Source of the DNA: Haloarculaceae archaeon
GTDB taxonomy: Archaea > Halobacteriota > Halobacteria > Halobacteriales > Haloarculaceae
Length of the DNA stretch: 46,997 bases
Reading direction: 5' to 3'
Assembly (NCBI GenBank): GCA_007122455.1
Contig: SKTU01000031.1
Location: forward strand, 1 to 46,997
The translations under genes were made by a program, and so were the position numbers. The notes under the pieces are model-generated. The model saw nothing but the letters and a program-made list of their open reading frames with translations, searched no databases and was not told the DNA's origin. Each line of letters begins with the position of its first letter. Positions within the stretch are counted from its first letter, which is position 1. Below, in pieces: positions 34,159-41,758 of the stretch.

Positions 34159-35325
34159 ATGCCACCGCGAATCACGAAGATCGAATCGATCGAGTTCAGC
34201 TACCCGCTCGAGGATCGGGCCATCTACCCGGACGGCTTTTCGATCGCCTACCAGCCCGGGGAGACGACCCAGCGGCATCTCTTCGGGATCCGCGTCCACA
34301 CCGACGCGGGCGTCACCGGGGAGTACGTCGGAGGGAACTCCCCCGGAATGGCCGAGCTGAACATGATCGCCGACTATCTGATCGGCAAGAACCCGCTGGC
34401 GCGGGAGAAACACTGGAGCGCGATGAAGCGGGCGCTGCGGAAGTACGACCGGATGGGAATCGGCCCGATCGATATCGCCCTGTGGGACCTCCTCGGCAAC
34501 TATCGCGACGCGCCGATCCACGAGCTGTTGGGGACGTACCGAACGCGGTTCCCGGCCTACGCTTCGACGTACGGCGGCGACCGGAACGGCGGGCTCGACT
34601 CGCCGTCGGCATACGCCGACTTCGCCGAGGAGTGTCTGGAGTTGGGGTATCAGGGGTTCAAGATCCACGTCTGGGGCGGCGCGTGGCGGGACACCGACGA
34701 GGTCGTCGACGTCGTCCACGCTGTCGGCGAGCGGGTTGGCGACGAGATGGATCTGATGTTGGATCCGGCCTGCCAGCTGGAGACGTTCAACGAGGCGCTT
34801 CGGGTCGGGCGGGCCTGCGACGAGCAGGGGTTCGTCTGGTACGAGGATCCCTACCGCGACGGCGGAGTCTCCCAGCACGGTCACCGGAAGCTCGGGAAGT
34901 TCCTCGAGACGCCGATCCTTCAGACCGAACACGTCCGCGGGCTCGAGCCGTTCACCGACTTCGCCGCCACCGAATCGACGGATTACCTCCGGGCGGATCC
35001 GGAGTACGACGGTGGGATCACCGGCGCGATGAAGCGCGCCCGCATCGCCGAGGGGTTCGGGCTCGACGTGGAGTTTCACGCGCCCGGCCCCGCCCAGCGG
35101 CATTGTATCGCCGCCACCCGCAATACGAACTACTACGAGATGGCGCTGGTTCATCCCGAGGTGCCGAACACCACGCCGCCGGTGTACACCGACGGCTACG
35201 ACGATCAGCTCGAAACCATCGATAGCGAGGGTTGCGTCGAGGTTCAGGAGGGCTCGGGTCTCGGCGTCGACTACGACTGGGCGTACATCGAGGACAACCA
35301 AACCGGCCGACGCGTGTACGAGTAG
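34159..35325 (+). CDS. Enolase-superfamily enzyme (mandelate racemase/muconate lactonizing type)
   Basis: 388 residues. An N-terminal capping domain (about 1-125) and a barrel with the metal ligands D202 (LMLDP), E229 (WYEDP) and E257 (TEHVRG) are present. At the end of the second barrel strand the usual KxK reads K168-I-H170. H307 in EFHAPGPAQ may serve as the opposite base. These features fit sugar-acid dehydratases or racemases, but the substrate cannot be assigned. No sugar-catabolic neighbours are present, which leaves the pathway open. TTTTATACGG at 34126-34135 is a strong TATA box for a leaderless ATG 34159. Confidence 0.87.
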   Translation: MPPRITKIESIEFSYPLEDRAIYPDGFSIAYQPGETTQRHLFGIRVHTDAGVTGEYVGGNSPGMAELNMIADYLIGKNPLAREKHWSAMKRALRKYDRMGIGPIDIALWDLLGNYRDAPIHELLGTYRTRFPAYASTYGGDRNGGLDSPSAYADFAEECLELGYQGFKIHVWGGAWRDTDEVVDVVHAVGERVGDEMDLMLDPACQLETFNEALRVGRACDEQGFVWYEDPYRDGGVSQHGHRKLGKFLETPILQTEHVRGLEPFTDFAATESTDYLRADPEYDGGITGAMKRARIAEGFGLDVEFHAPGPAQRHCIAATRNTNYYEMALVHPEVPNTTPPVYTDGYDDQLETIDSEGCVEVQEGSGLGVDYDWAYIEDNQTGRRVYE

Positions 35326-35382
35326 CTCGCCGATACGGTGGGCATCGAAGCGCGTTTATTCGCGCCGGTGTTCAGTGCGTCT

Positions 35383-36306
35383 ATGTCCTTGTGCGTGACG
35401 TTTCTCGGGACCAGCGGGGCGGTGCCGACGACCCAGCGGAACACGAGCGGCGTCTTTCTCCGACGGGAGGGCGATCGTCTGCTCTTCGACTGCGGGGAGG
35501 GGACTCAGCGGCAGATGATGCGGTTCGGCACCGGGTTCGCGGTCGATCACGTCTTCGTCACGCATCTTCACGGCGATCACGTCCTCGGCCTGCCGGGGCT
35601 GCTACAGACGATGGATTTCAACGACCGGACCGATCCGCTCTCGATTCATGTGCCGAGCGGTACCGCCGGTGACGTCGAGGCGATGCTCGAAGTGACGCAC
35701 GCGAGGCCGTCGTTTCCGCTCCGGATCAACCAGACCCGGGGCGGTCGCATCGCGCTGGACGCCGACGGCTACGAGGTTCGCGCCTTCGAGACGGACCACA
35801 ACACTCGATCGGTCGGCTACGCGCTGATCGAGGCGGAGCGAAAGGGTCGGTTCGACCGCGAGCGCGCCGAAGAGCTCGGCGTCCCCGTCGGACCGAAGTT
35901 TCAGCGACTACACGCGGGCGAGGCCGTCGAACTGGCGGACGGAACAGTCGTCGAGCCCGAGCAGGTCGTTGGCGAACCGCGGCCCGGGCGCCGCGTGGTC
36001 TACACTGGCGACACGCGCCCCACCGACACGACCGTCGCGGCCGCCGAAAACGCCGAACTACTGATTCACGACGCCACGTTCGCGGAGGACAACGCCGAGC
36101 GGGCGTCGTGGACCGGTCACTCGACGGCGCGGGAGGCCGGAGAAATCGCCGCCGAGACCGGCGCGGCGAAACTCGCCCTCGTGCACATCTCCTCACGCTA
36201 CGCCGGCGATTCGACGCCGCTGCAGCGGGACGCCGAGGCGGTCTTCGACGGCGAGGCGTTCGTCCCGGACGACGGCGACGCCCTCGACGTTCGGTTCCCC
36301 GACTGA
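35383..36306 (+). CDS. rnz: Ribonuclease Z (tRNA 3' processing endonuclease)
   Basis: 307 residues, the short RNase Z form. It trims the 3' trailer of tRNA precursors. The N-terminus VTFLGTSGAVPTTQRNTSG is the family signature, the zinc-binding motif is HLHGDH (61-66), and the later VVYTGDTRP, ELLIHDATFAEDNAE and GHSTAREAGEIA supply the other ligands and the exosite-proximal region. The start is set at ATG 35383, since the family begins near MSLCVTFLG; an upstream in-frame start at 35338 lies over the TATA-like CGTTTATT (35353-35360). It converges with the MaoC gene (5-base gap). Confidence 0.96.
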   Translation: MSLCVTFLGTSGAVPTTQRNTSGVFLRREGDRLLFDCGEGTQRQMMRFGTGFAVDHVFVTHLHGDHVLGLPGLLQTMDFNDRTDPLSIHVPSGTAGDVEAMLEVTHARPSFPLRINQTRGGRIALDADGYEVRAFETDHNTRSVGYALIEAERKGRFDRERAEELGVPVGPKFQRLHAGEAVELADGTVVEPEQVVGEPRPGRRVVYTGDTRPTDTTVAAAENAELLIHDATFAEDNAERASWTGHSTAREAGEIAAETGAAKLALVHISSRYAGDSTPLQRDAEAVFDGEAFVPDDGDALDVRFPD

Positions 36307-36311
36307 TCGGC

Positions 36312-36755
36312 TCACTCCCGTCGACGAACCATCGAGAGCGATTTCCAGGAGATCACCGGTTCGTCGTCGTCGTTGTATCCGGTTAGCTTCGTGCGGACGT
36401 GGCCCATCTCCGGATTGCTCTTCGAGGGACGCTTCTCGAGGATCTCGATCTCACAGCGGAGCGTGTCGCCGGGCCGAACCGGGCGGATCCAGCGGAGTTC
36501 GTCGACGCCGCCGGCACCCATGGCACTCTCCGGGTCGATGTAGTCGTCGACGAGCAGCCGCATGCAGATCGAGGCGGTGTGCCAGCCGCTGGCGACCAGT
36601 TCGCCGAACGCCGAGTCGGCCGCCGCCGCCTCGTCGACGTGAAACGGCTGGGGATCGTACTTCTCGGCGAATTCGACGATCTCTGCCTTGGTAATCTCGT
36701 AACTGCCCGTCTCGTGGACGGTACCGACCTCGATGTCCTCGAAGTAGTGTGCCAT
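36312..36755 (-). CDS. MaoC family dehydratase (hot-dog fold)
   Basis: 147 residues. The hydratase-2 motif YDPQPFHVDEAAAADSAFGELVASGWHT holds the catalytic Asp and His. The second half (RWIRPVRPGDTLRCEIEILEKR) is the typical hot-dog strand set. Family members hydrate (R)-enoyl-CoA for beta-oxidation or PHA synthesis; no other fatty-acid gene is near, so the exact substrate is open. ATG 36755 is chosen because MAHYFEDIEVGTV is the usual start. A minus-strand GCTTTTGTAC lies about 27 bases upstream. Confidence 0.91.
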   Translation of the reverse strand: MAHYFEDIEVGTVHETGSYEITKAEIVEFAEKYDPQPFHVDEAAAADSAFGELVASGWHTASICMRLLVDDYIDPESAMGAGGVDELRWIRPVRPGDTLRCEIEILEKRPSKSNPEMGHVRTKLTGYNDDDEPVISWKSLSMVRRRE

Positions 36756-36835
36756 GCCTCGGTGTGTGGGAGGTGAGTACAAAAGCGTAGCCCGGCGGCA
36801 CGGAGTTTATACTCGCCGATCTCGTACTGAAGCAC

Positions 36836-38800
36836 GTGAGTACGCGAACGAGTGCCCTCGACGCCGTGGTGTTCGGCGTCGATGTCCAGAGCGGTGACGT
36901 TCGGGGGGATTCACCCTCGTACGCGCTCGTGATCTTCGACGGGGAGTCGATCGATCGGGACGTCGTTTCGCTGCGGAAGCTCCGACGGCTGATCGGCAGC
37001 GAGAGCCCGGCGATCGTGGCGACCGACAACGTCTACGAGCTGGCCGAGGACAAGCGATCGCTCGTCCATTTCCTCGGCGAGCTACCGAGCGAGACGAGGC
37101 TCGTGCAGGTGACCGGCGACGAGCGGCCGGAGCCGCTGTCGCGCGTCGCCGCCCGCCACGGCGTCCCCTACGGTAAAGCCCCGATGAAGGAGGCGGAGGC
37201 GGCCGCCCGACTGGCAGCCCACAACGTCGGCTACGAGGTGTCGGCATTCACCGATACGACGACCGTGAAGGTCGCTCGGGGGCGCTCGACCGGGAGCGGC
37301 GGCTGGAGCGAGGACCGCTACACGCGACGGATCCACGGCTCGGTGAAGACGACCGCCCGGGACGTCGAGTCCACGCTCGGGGAGGCGGCGCTCGACTACG
37401 AGGTCGAGATCACCGAAAAGTACGGCGGCTACGCGCGGGCCGTCTTCGAGGTGGAGGCGACGCCGGACGAGATTCCCATCTCGGCCCGCCGTTCCGGGGA
37501 CGTTCGCATCGAGATCGAGCGGGAGCGCCGCGACGGGATCGAATACCGACCGCTCGCGAAACGCCGCGACCACGTCATCGTCGGCATCGATCCCGGCACG
37601 ACGACCGCCGTCGCGCTCGTGGGACTGGACGGCGACGTCCTCGACGTCTGGTCGAGTCGGACCGCCGACACGGCGGACGTCATCGAGTGGATCATCGAAG
37701 GCGGTCGGCCGATCGTCGTCGCCGCCGACGTCGAGCCGATGCCGGAAACCGTCGAGAAGATCCGTCGGAGCTTCGACGCCGCCGGCTGGCGCCCCGACGT
37801 CGATCTCCCGGTCGACCGGAAGCTCCACCGAACCCGACAGCACGCCTACGACAACGACCACGAGCGGGACGCGCTGGCGGCGGCGCTTTTCGCCTTCGAC
37901 GACCACGAGGACCAGTTCGGTCGGATCGCCCGGAAAGTCCCCGCGGGGTTCGATCGCGGAGAGGTGATCGCGCGGGTCGTCACCGGCGAGGAGAGCGTCG
38001 AAGCGGTTCTCTCGACGCTCCGAGACGACGACGACTCCGACGAGGGCTCCTCCGACCACGACCCCCGGGAGCTCACGGAGGACGAAAAGCGGATCAAGCG
38101 ACTCCGAGCCCGGATCGACCGACTCGAGGACCACGTCGAGACGCTGAAGGAGACGGTGGCGCGGAAGGACGACCGGATCGAGGAGTACGAGACCGAACTC
38201 TCGGAGGCGCGACGGGAGGAGCGCCGCGAGGCTCGCGAGCGCCGCGAGGTAAACCGCCTCGAACGCGAGACCGGGCGCCTCGAGCGGGCGCTCGAGGACG
38301 CCCGCGAGGAGAACGAGGCGCTCTCGGCGAAGCTCGAGCGACTGAAGGAGCTGTGGCGGATCGACCACTCCGACTTCGCGGATGTGGCCGGCGACAGGCG
38401 CGATCTCGTCTCGGTAAAACCGATCGAGCAGTTCACGAAGGGCGCCATCGCCGACGCCGAGGAGCGCTACGGGATCGCCTCGGGCGACGTCGTGTTGCTC
38501 CGGGACGCCAGCGGCGCCGGCCGGGCGACCGCCGAGCGGCTGGCGGACTGTGATCCGCGGGTCGTCCTCCGGCAGGGCGGGCTCTCCGAGCAGGCCGACG
38601 ACGTGCTCTTCGAACACGAGATCCCCGTCGGTCCGGCCGACGACGTGACGATCCAGGAGATCGACGAACTCGCCGTCGCCGAGGAGTCCGACGTCGAGGC
38701 GGTGATCCGCGAGTGGGAGTCACGGGCGGCCGACCGCCGCCACGAGCGGAAGTCCGACGAACTGGACCGCCTCATCAGCGAGCACCGTGCGCGGGACTGA
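36836..38800 (+). CDS. DUF460 protein: RuvC/RNase H-like domain plus long coiled coil
   Basis: 654 residues from a GTG start. Parts: an N-terminal domain (about 10-130) that looks RNase H-like itself (FGVDVQSG ... YALVIFDGE; GVPYGKAPMKEAEAAARLAA); a second RuvC/YqgF-like domain (about 245-385) with VGIDPGTTTAVALV (D252), VVAADVEPMP and HERDALAAALFAF as candidate acidic sites; a charged coiled coil (about 412-506, E/R-rich heptads); and a C-terminal alpha/beta region (about 515-620). It is archaeal COG2433, function unknown, probably a nuclease or structural nucleic-acid protein. AGTTTATAC at 36804-36812 is 25-30 bases before the GTG, supporting that start. Confidence 0.85.
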   Translation: MSTRTSALDAVVFGVDVQSGDVRGDSPSYALVIFDGESIDRDVVSLRKLRRLIGSESPAIVATDNVYELAEDKRSLVHFLGELPSETRLVQVTGDERPEPLSRVAARHGVPYGKAPMKEAEAAARLAAHNVGYEVSAFTDTTTVKVARGRSTGSGGWSEDRYTRRIHGSVKTTARDVESTLGEAALDYEVEITEKYGGYARAVFEVEATPDEIPISARRSGDVRIEIERERRDGIEYRPLAKRRDHVIVGIDPGTTTAVALVGLDGDVLDVWSSRTADTADVIEWIIEGGRPIVVAADVEPMPETVEKIRRSFDAAGWRPDVDLPVDRKLHRTRQHAYDNDHERDALAAALFAFDDHEDQFGRIARKVPAGFDRGEVIARVVTGEESVEAVLSTLRDDDDSDEGSSDHDPRELTEDEKRIKRLRARIDRLEDHVETLKETVARKDDRIEEYETELSEARREERREARERREVNRLERETGRLERALEDAREENEALSAKLERLKELWRIDHSDFADVAGDRRDLVSVKPIEQFTKGAIADAEERYGIASGDVVLLRDASGAGRATAERLADCDPRVVLRQGGLSEQADDVLFEHEIPVGPADDVTIQEIDELAVAEESDVEAVIREWESRAADRRHERKSDELDRLISEHRARD

Positions 38801-38846
38801 TCGAGCGGTCAGCACGCTTTTGATCCCGTCGCCTCTCGACTGAGTC

Positions 38847-39071
38847 GTGTATCCACTTCAGTTCGGCAGTCGACTCGGCGGTCCGCTCGGCGGTCTGGCG
38901 ACGCTTCTCCTGTTGCTCGTCGCGTTTCTCGTCGGTCGGTACGTCTATCGGGACGCGAACGGTCGCGGAATGAACGGGACGCTGTGGGGCGTCCTCGCGG
39001 GCGTCGCGATCTTTCTCGGGTTGGTTCCGGGGATCGTCGTGCTCGTCGTCTACTTGATCGTTCGCGACTAG
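38847..39071 (+). CDS. Small membrane protein with two transmembrane helices
   Basis: 74 residues from GTG 38847. Two hydrophobic segments (about 12-32 and 46-72) flank a short basic loop with RYVYRDANGRGMNG. That loop resembles the 'YRDA..RG.N..LW' motif of phospholipase D N-terminal-type (PLDc_N) membrane modules, here as a free-standing protein. The function is unknown. CGCTTTTGATC at 38814-38824 is a suitable promoter for a leaderless GTG. Its TAG stop interlocks with the stop of the opposite gene in CTAG (39068-39071). Confidence 0.75.
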   Translation: MYPLQFGSRLGGPLGGLATLLLLLVAFLVGRYVYRDANGRGMNGTLWGVLAGVAIFLGLVPGIVVLVVYLIVRD

Positions 39072-39277
39072 AGGACGTCGTCGTACTCCATCCCCATCGT
39101 TTCGAGGAACGAGCCGACGAGACCGTGCGCGACCAGCGAGTAGCCGACGACGACGACGACGGCGCCGATCGCCGCTCTGCGGTTCTCTCGACCGACCAGA
39201 AGGATGCCGACGAGGAGGAACGCGACGCCCGCGAGGCCGGTGTCGCCGAGCGCCGTCCGCGCTGTTTCGGTGTCCAT
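39068..39277 (-). CDS. Small membrane protein (DUF7470-like)
   Basis: 69 residues. Two hydrophobic helices (about 13-31 and 36-57) with a short GRENRR loop between them, and an acidic-ended tail (ETMGMEYDDVL). It resembles short conserved haloarchaeal membrane proteins that I recall as DUF7470; that link is tentative. The function is unknown. ATG 39277 is the only reasonable start. CCATTTTTCAC on the minus strand near 39302-39312 may be its promoter. The stop is interlocked with the opposing small membrane protein. Confidence 0.7.
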   Translation of the reverse strand: MDTETARTALGDTGLAGVAFLLVGILLVGRENRRAAIGAVVVVVGYSLVAHGLVGSFLETMGMEYDDVL

Positions 39278-39330
39278 GGGGCAGCGTTCGACCGGTTCGG
39301 TGAAAAATGGCGGTGGAAGCGACTCGCTGA

Positions 39331-40404
39331 TCAAAAGGAGTCGCAGACGGGGATGCCGACCGTCTCGTAGTCGCCCATCGAGGCGATCGTCTCGGGGACC
39401 TCCTCCAGCGAGATCGTCTCCGAGACGATCCGTCCCGGGTCGATCTTCCCGTTGGCCATCATCGAGAAGATCTCCTCGTACTCGTGGGGCGGCATGCCGA
39501 ACGAGCCGACGAACTCCTGTTCGCCCATCACCATCGCGTCGACGGGGAGGGACACCTCGCCCTCCTCCTCGCTCGTCGTGAGGCCGATCTGGAGGTTCTG
39601 CCCGCCGCGAGCCAGCGAGTTCACGGAGTTGCGGCAGGTTTCGGCGATGCCGAGCGCGTCGACGGAGACGTCGACACCGCGGCCGTTCGGCGTGTTGGCC
39701 TTGACCTCGCCGGGAACCGTCTCGACCTCGGTGACGTTGACGGTGGCGTCGGCGCCGAGTTCGGCGGCCTTCGAGAGCTTGTCGTCGTCGAGGTCGACCG
39801 CGACGACGTTCGCACCCATGGCGTCGGCGATGTGGACCGCCGAGAGGCCGACGCCCCCGCAGCCGTGGACGGCGATCCAGTCGCCGGGTTCGAGATCGAC
39901 GCGGTGGGAGAGCCCGTGGAACGCCGTCGCGAACCGACATCCCAGCCCCGCGACGTCGACCGGATCGACGCCGTCGGGCAGCTTTACGACGTTGTGTTCG
40001 GCGTTTCTGACAGGGAACTTCTCGGCGAATGCGCCCGGCTGGAACGGGACGAACCCGAGCGGGACGACGCTCTCGCAGATGTTGGCCTTCCCCTGCTTGC
40101 AGAACCGGCAGGTGCCGTCGCTCAGGTTGAACGGGACGGTGACCCGGTCACCGACCTCGAGATCGGTGATATCCTCTCCCACCTCGGCGACTCTGCCGAC
40201 CGGCTCGTGGCCGAAGACGAGCCCCGGCGTCGGCGAGACGCCGATCCAGCTCCAGTCGCCGCGCCAGGCGTGCCAGTCGGAGCGACAGACCCCGCAGGCT
40301 TCGGTCTCGACGACGACGCCGTCGGGGTCCGGCGTCGGTTCCTCGACCTCCGTTACGTCCATCAGTTCCCCCGGTTCCTCGAAGACGACTGCTCGCATAG
40401 ACAT
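39331..40404 (-). CDS. Zinc-dependent alcohol dehydrogenase (MDR family)
   Basis: 357 residues. Catalytic zinc ligands: C40 (CGVCRSDWH) and H66-E67 (GHEP). The structural zinc loop reads DGTCRFCKQGKANIC, with C99, C102 and C110 aligned to the last three of the usual four Cys; the first is D96, so zinc may be held by one Asp and three Cys. The nucleotide-binding motif is GCGGVGLSAVHIADAMG (about 177-193), and VAVDLDDDK suggests NAD(H). The start is taken at ATG 40404, with alternatives at 40398 and 40413; a minus-strand TTTATG box about 30 bases upstream fits. The long open frame farther upstream crosses the aIF1A gene and is not coding. Confidence 0.92.
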   Translation of the reverse strand: MSMRAVVFEEPGELMDVTEVEEPTPDPDGVVVETEACGVCRSDWHAWRGDWSWIGVSPTPGLVFGHEPVGRVAEVGEDITDLEVGDRVTVPFNLSDGTCRFCKQGKANICESVVPLGFVPFQPGAFAEKFPVRNAEHNVVKLPDGVDPVDVAGLGCRFATAFHGLSHRVDLEPGDWIAVHGCGGVGLSAVHIADAMGANVVAVDLDDDKLSKAAELGADATVNVTEVETVPGEVKANTPNGRGVDVSVDALGIAETCRNSVNSLARGGQNLQIGLTTSEEEGEVSLPVDAMVMGEQEFVGSFGMPPHEYEEIFSMMANGKIDPGRIVSETISLEEVPETIASMGDYETVGIPVCDSF

Positions 40405-40545
40405 GACACTCATATACTGCCCCGATAGCAACATAAACCCACGGGGGCGGTTGACACGGCCCCTTCGGAGTTTCAGACACGTACGCGGGGGGATTCCTGG
40501 ACAGTCGACTAAAAGACTAAAGCGCTTCCCGAACAATCGAAACGC

Positions 40546-40839
40546 ATGAGCGACAACGAGGGACGACGGAACCTCCGGATGCCCGACGAGGACGAGGTGT
40601 TCGCTGTCGTTACGAACATGCTGGGTGCGAACCGGGTGAAGGTTCGCTGTATGGACGGCGTCGAGCGGACGGCCAGGATCCCGGGGCGGATGCAAAAGCG
40701 GATCTGGATCCGCGAGGACGACGTCGTTCTCGTCGAGCCGTGGGACTGGCAGGACGAGAAGGCCGACATCGCGTGGCGCTACGAGAAACAGGAGGCCGAC
40801 CAGCTGCGCGAGGAGGGTCACATCCAGGAGCACGCCTGA
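40546..40839 (+). CDS. eif1A: Translation initiation factor aIF-1A
   Basis: 97 residues. S1/IF1-type OB fold: [22 protein letters not shown] and [33 protein letters not shown] are highly conserved. It helps place initiator tRNA and mRNA on the small ribosomal subunit. The C-terminal tail is helical and charged. Transcription diverges from the alcohol dehydrogenase gene; GACTAAAAGAC near 40507-40517 may be the promoter. From memory, in Haloferax this gene neighbours rio1, a KH-domain gene and a thermosome gene; here the same set appears with 2.8 kb of extra DNA after aIF1A. Confidence 0.97.
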   Translation: MSDNEGRRNLRMPDEDEVFAVVTNMLGANRVKVRCMDGVERTARIPGRMQKRIWIREDDVVLVEPWDWQDEKADIAWRYEKQEADQLREEGHIQEHA

Positions 40840-40850
40840 CCGGCCGGACC

Positions 40851-40859
40851 GCTTATACC
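40851..40859 (+). promoter_or_regulatory. TATA box for a candidate small RNA
   Basis: GCTTATACC lies 12-20 bases after the aIF1A stop and about 27-30 bases before the start of a foldable segment. No reading frame with coding character follows within 250 bases, so a non-coding product is likely. Confidence 0.5.
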
Positions 40860-40883
40860 AAACGGGGAAAATACCTTTCGTCA

Positions 40884-40993
40884 AGCGGGGTGCATCGTGG
40901 CAACCGCGTATGGCCGCAAGCGAATCCTCGAAGCCGAGAGAGTTGGTTAGGGGTTTCCCTCGGCCACGATAGCGCGCCAGAGGACTCATTTTT
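40884..40993 (+). ncRNA. Candidate structured small RNA (about 100 nt)
   Basis: A perfect eight-base stem pairs ATCGTGGC (40894-40901) with GCCACGAT (40963-40970). It can extend outward through GC/GC and G-rich/C-rich pairs with small bulges (40888-40893 with 40972-40978). Inside, CTCG/CGAG (40927-40930 with 40935-40938) or CCGAG/CTCGG (40934-40938 with 40959-40963) can form. The element has its own TATA box (40851-40859) and ends at a T5 run (40989-40993). GAGAGAGTT at 40936-40944 is complementary to a conserved helix-69-region sequence of archaeal 23S rRNA as I remember it, which would suit an H/ACA-type guide, but I see no clear ACA box or kink-turn. The class is unproven. Confidence 0.45.
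40989..40993 (+). terminator. T-run after the candidate RNA
   Basis: CATTTTTGC: five T directly after the foldable segment, in the position of an archaeal intrinsic terminator. It is short, so a weak signal taken alone. Confidence 0.35.
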
Positions 40994-41041
40994 GCACGCC
41001 TCGACGCATGTTAACATCTGACACGCACGAATAAAAACGTA

Positions 41042-41058
41042 CTGGTTGGTGTAACCAG
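41042..41058. repeat. Short perfect inverted repeat
   Basis: CTGGTT-GGTGT-AACCAG: six-base arms around a five-base loop, in non-coding DNA between the candidate RNA and a gene remnant. It could be an operator or a hairpin; no function is assigned. Confidence 0.35.
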
Positions 41059-41216
41059 CTGCCGATAGCCCGGATCGCTGTGCGGGCAGGCCGGCGCAAT
41101 CTCGAGGCTGGCTCGGGAAGATGGACCACTACGACCTGGTCGAAGGTCAGGGCGAGGGGGACGGGCGGAAGTACCGTCGGATCGGGACGGTCGAGACAGG
41201 GCTCAAGCAGCTCTGA
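41058..41216 (+). pseudogene. Possible remnant of a winged-helix regulator gene
   Basis: The frame after TAA 41052-41054 reads AADSPDRCAGRPAQSRGWL, then GKMDHYDLVEGQGEGDGRKYRR and IGTVETGLKQL up to TGA 41214-41216. GRPAQSRGWLGKMDHYDLVE resembles the recognition helix and following turn of a haloarchaeal winged helix, and VETGLKQL its final helix. Only about 50 codons remain, with no start and no N-terminal half, so it looks like a 3' fragment left by deletion. An intact tiny ORF from ATG 41121 (31 codons) is less likely. Confidence 0.35.
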
Positions 41217-41221
41217 GACAG

Positions 41222-41234
41222 ATAATATATATTT
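41222..41234 (+). promoter_or_regulatory. AT-rich promoter of the DUF7553-like gene
   Basis: ATAATATATATTT is a strong TATA-like tract 51-63 bases before ATG 41285, so the transcript probably has a leader of about 25-30 bases. Confidence 0.5.
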
Positions 41235-41284
41235 CCCGATGTAGATCCGGTGGGATTGAAGCTTTCTCAGCAAATAGGTACTCT

Positions 41285-41554
41285 ATGGCCCGGGACGAAC
41301 TTCAGCAAGCGGCGGATTCGCTCCATCACGCAGCCGAGGCCGTGCAGAATGACGAAGCGCGCGAACGTCTTCGGAATCAAGCGGATCAGTTCGAATCCCT
41401 TGCGACTGCCGAACGGGGGCCTGATCACGGGAAACTCGCGCGTCACGAACACATCCTTACCGAGATCGCCGAAGCGGAAACCGCTGCCGCCGAGCAGATT
41501 GAAGCGGCGCTCGATTCAATTCGTGCCTATCGGGAGACGGTTGAAGGTGTGTGA
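41285..41554 (+). CDS. Small helical protein (DUF7553-like)
   Basis: 89 residues, almost wholly alpha-helical, with Ala/Glu-rich heptad-like stretches (LQQAADSLHHAAEAVQND, ARERLRNQADQFESLA, ILTEIAEAETAAAEQIEAALDSI) and a short central HGKLARHEH turn. It fits a two-helix hairpin or coiled coil. It matches a widespread small haloarchaeal family recalled as DUF7553, function unknown. Base use is less GC-biased than in the neighbours (for example CAAGCGGCGGATTCG), in keeping with an accessory location. A strong TATA tract lies upstream at 41222-41234. Confidence 0.75.
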   Translation: MARDELQQAADSLHHAAEAVQNDEARERLRNQADQFESLATAERGPDHGKLARHEHILTEIAEAETAAAEQIEAALDSIRAYRETVEGV

Positions 41555-41758
41555 GCCGCCATCTGATGACCTGTTGAACCGGGGACATCGTCCACGAGAG
41601 AGGTAGTTATCCCGACTGGGGGCCGCCAGCACACCCACATGTGACGAGACTGTTCGTTCAACACACTCCCGGTTCACGAACAAAAGTAGATGATCGAACG
41701 AGGACGCGGGTCCCCGGGAGGGCAACGACTATAGTCGTGAGTTGTCTTTACTTCGCCG

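Noticed and set aside
39331-40989. Open frame of 552 codons on the minus strand
   Set aside because: Only the part from 40404 down matches alcohol dehydrogenase; the upstream codons run antisense through aIF1A and have no homology-like pattern.
41389-41398. GTTCGAATCC, a perfect tRNA T-loop-like motif
   Set aside because: It lies inside the DUF7553-like reading frame (DQFESL) and no acceptor stem, D-arm or anticodon arm can be built around it.
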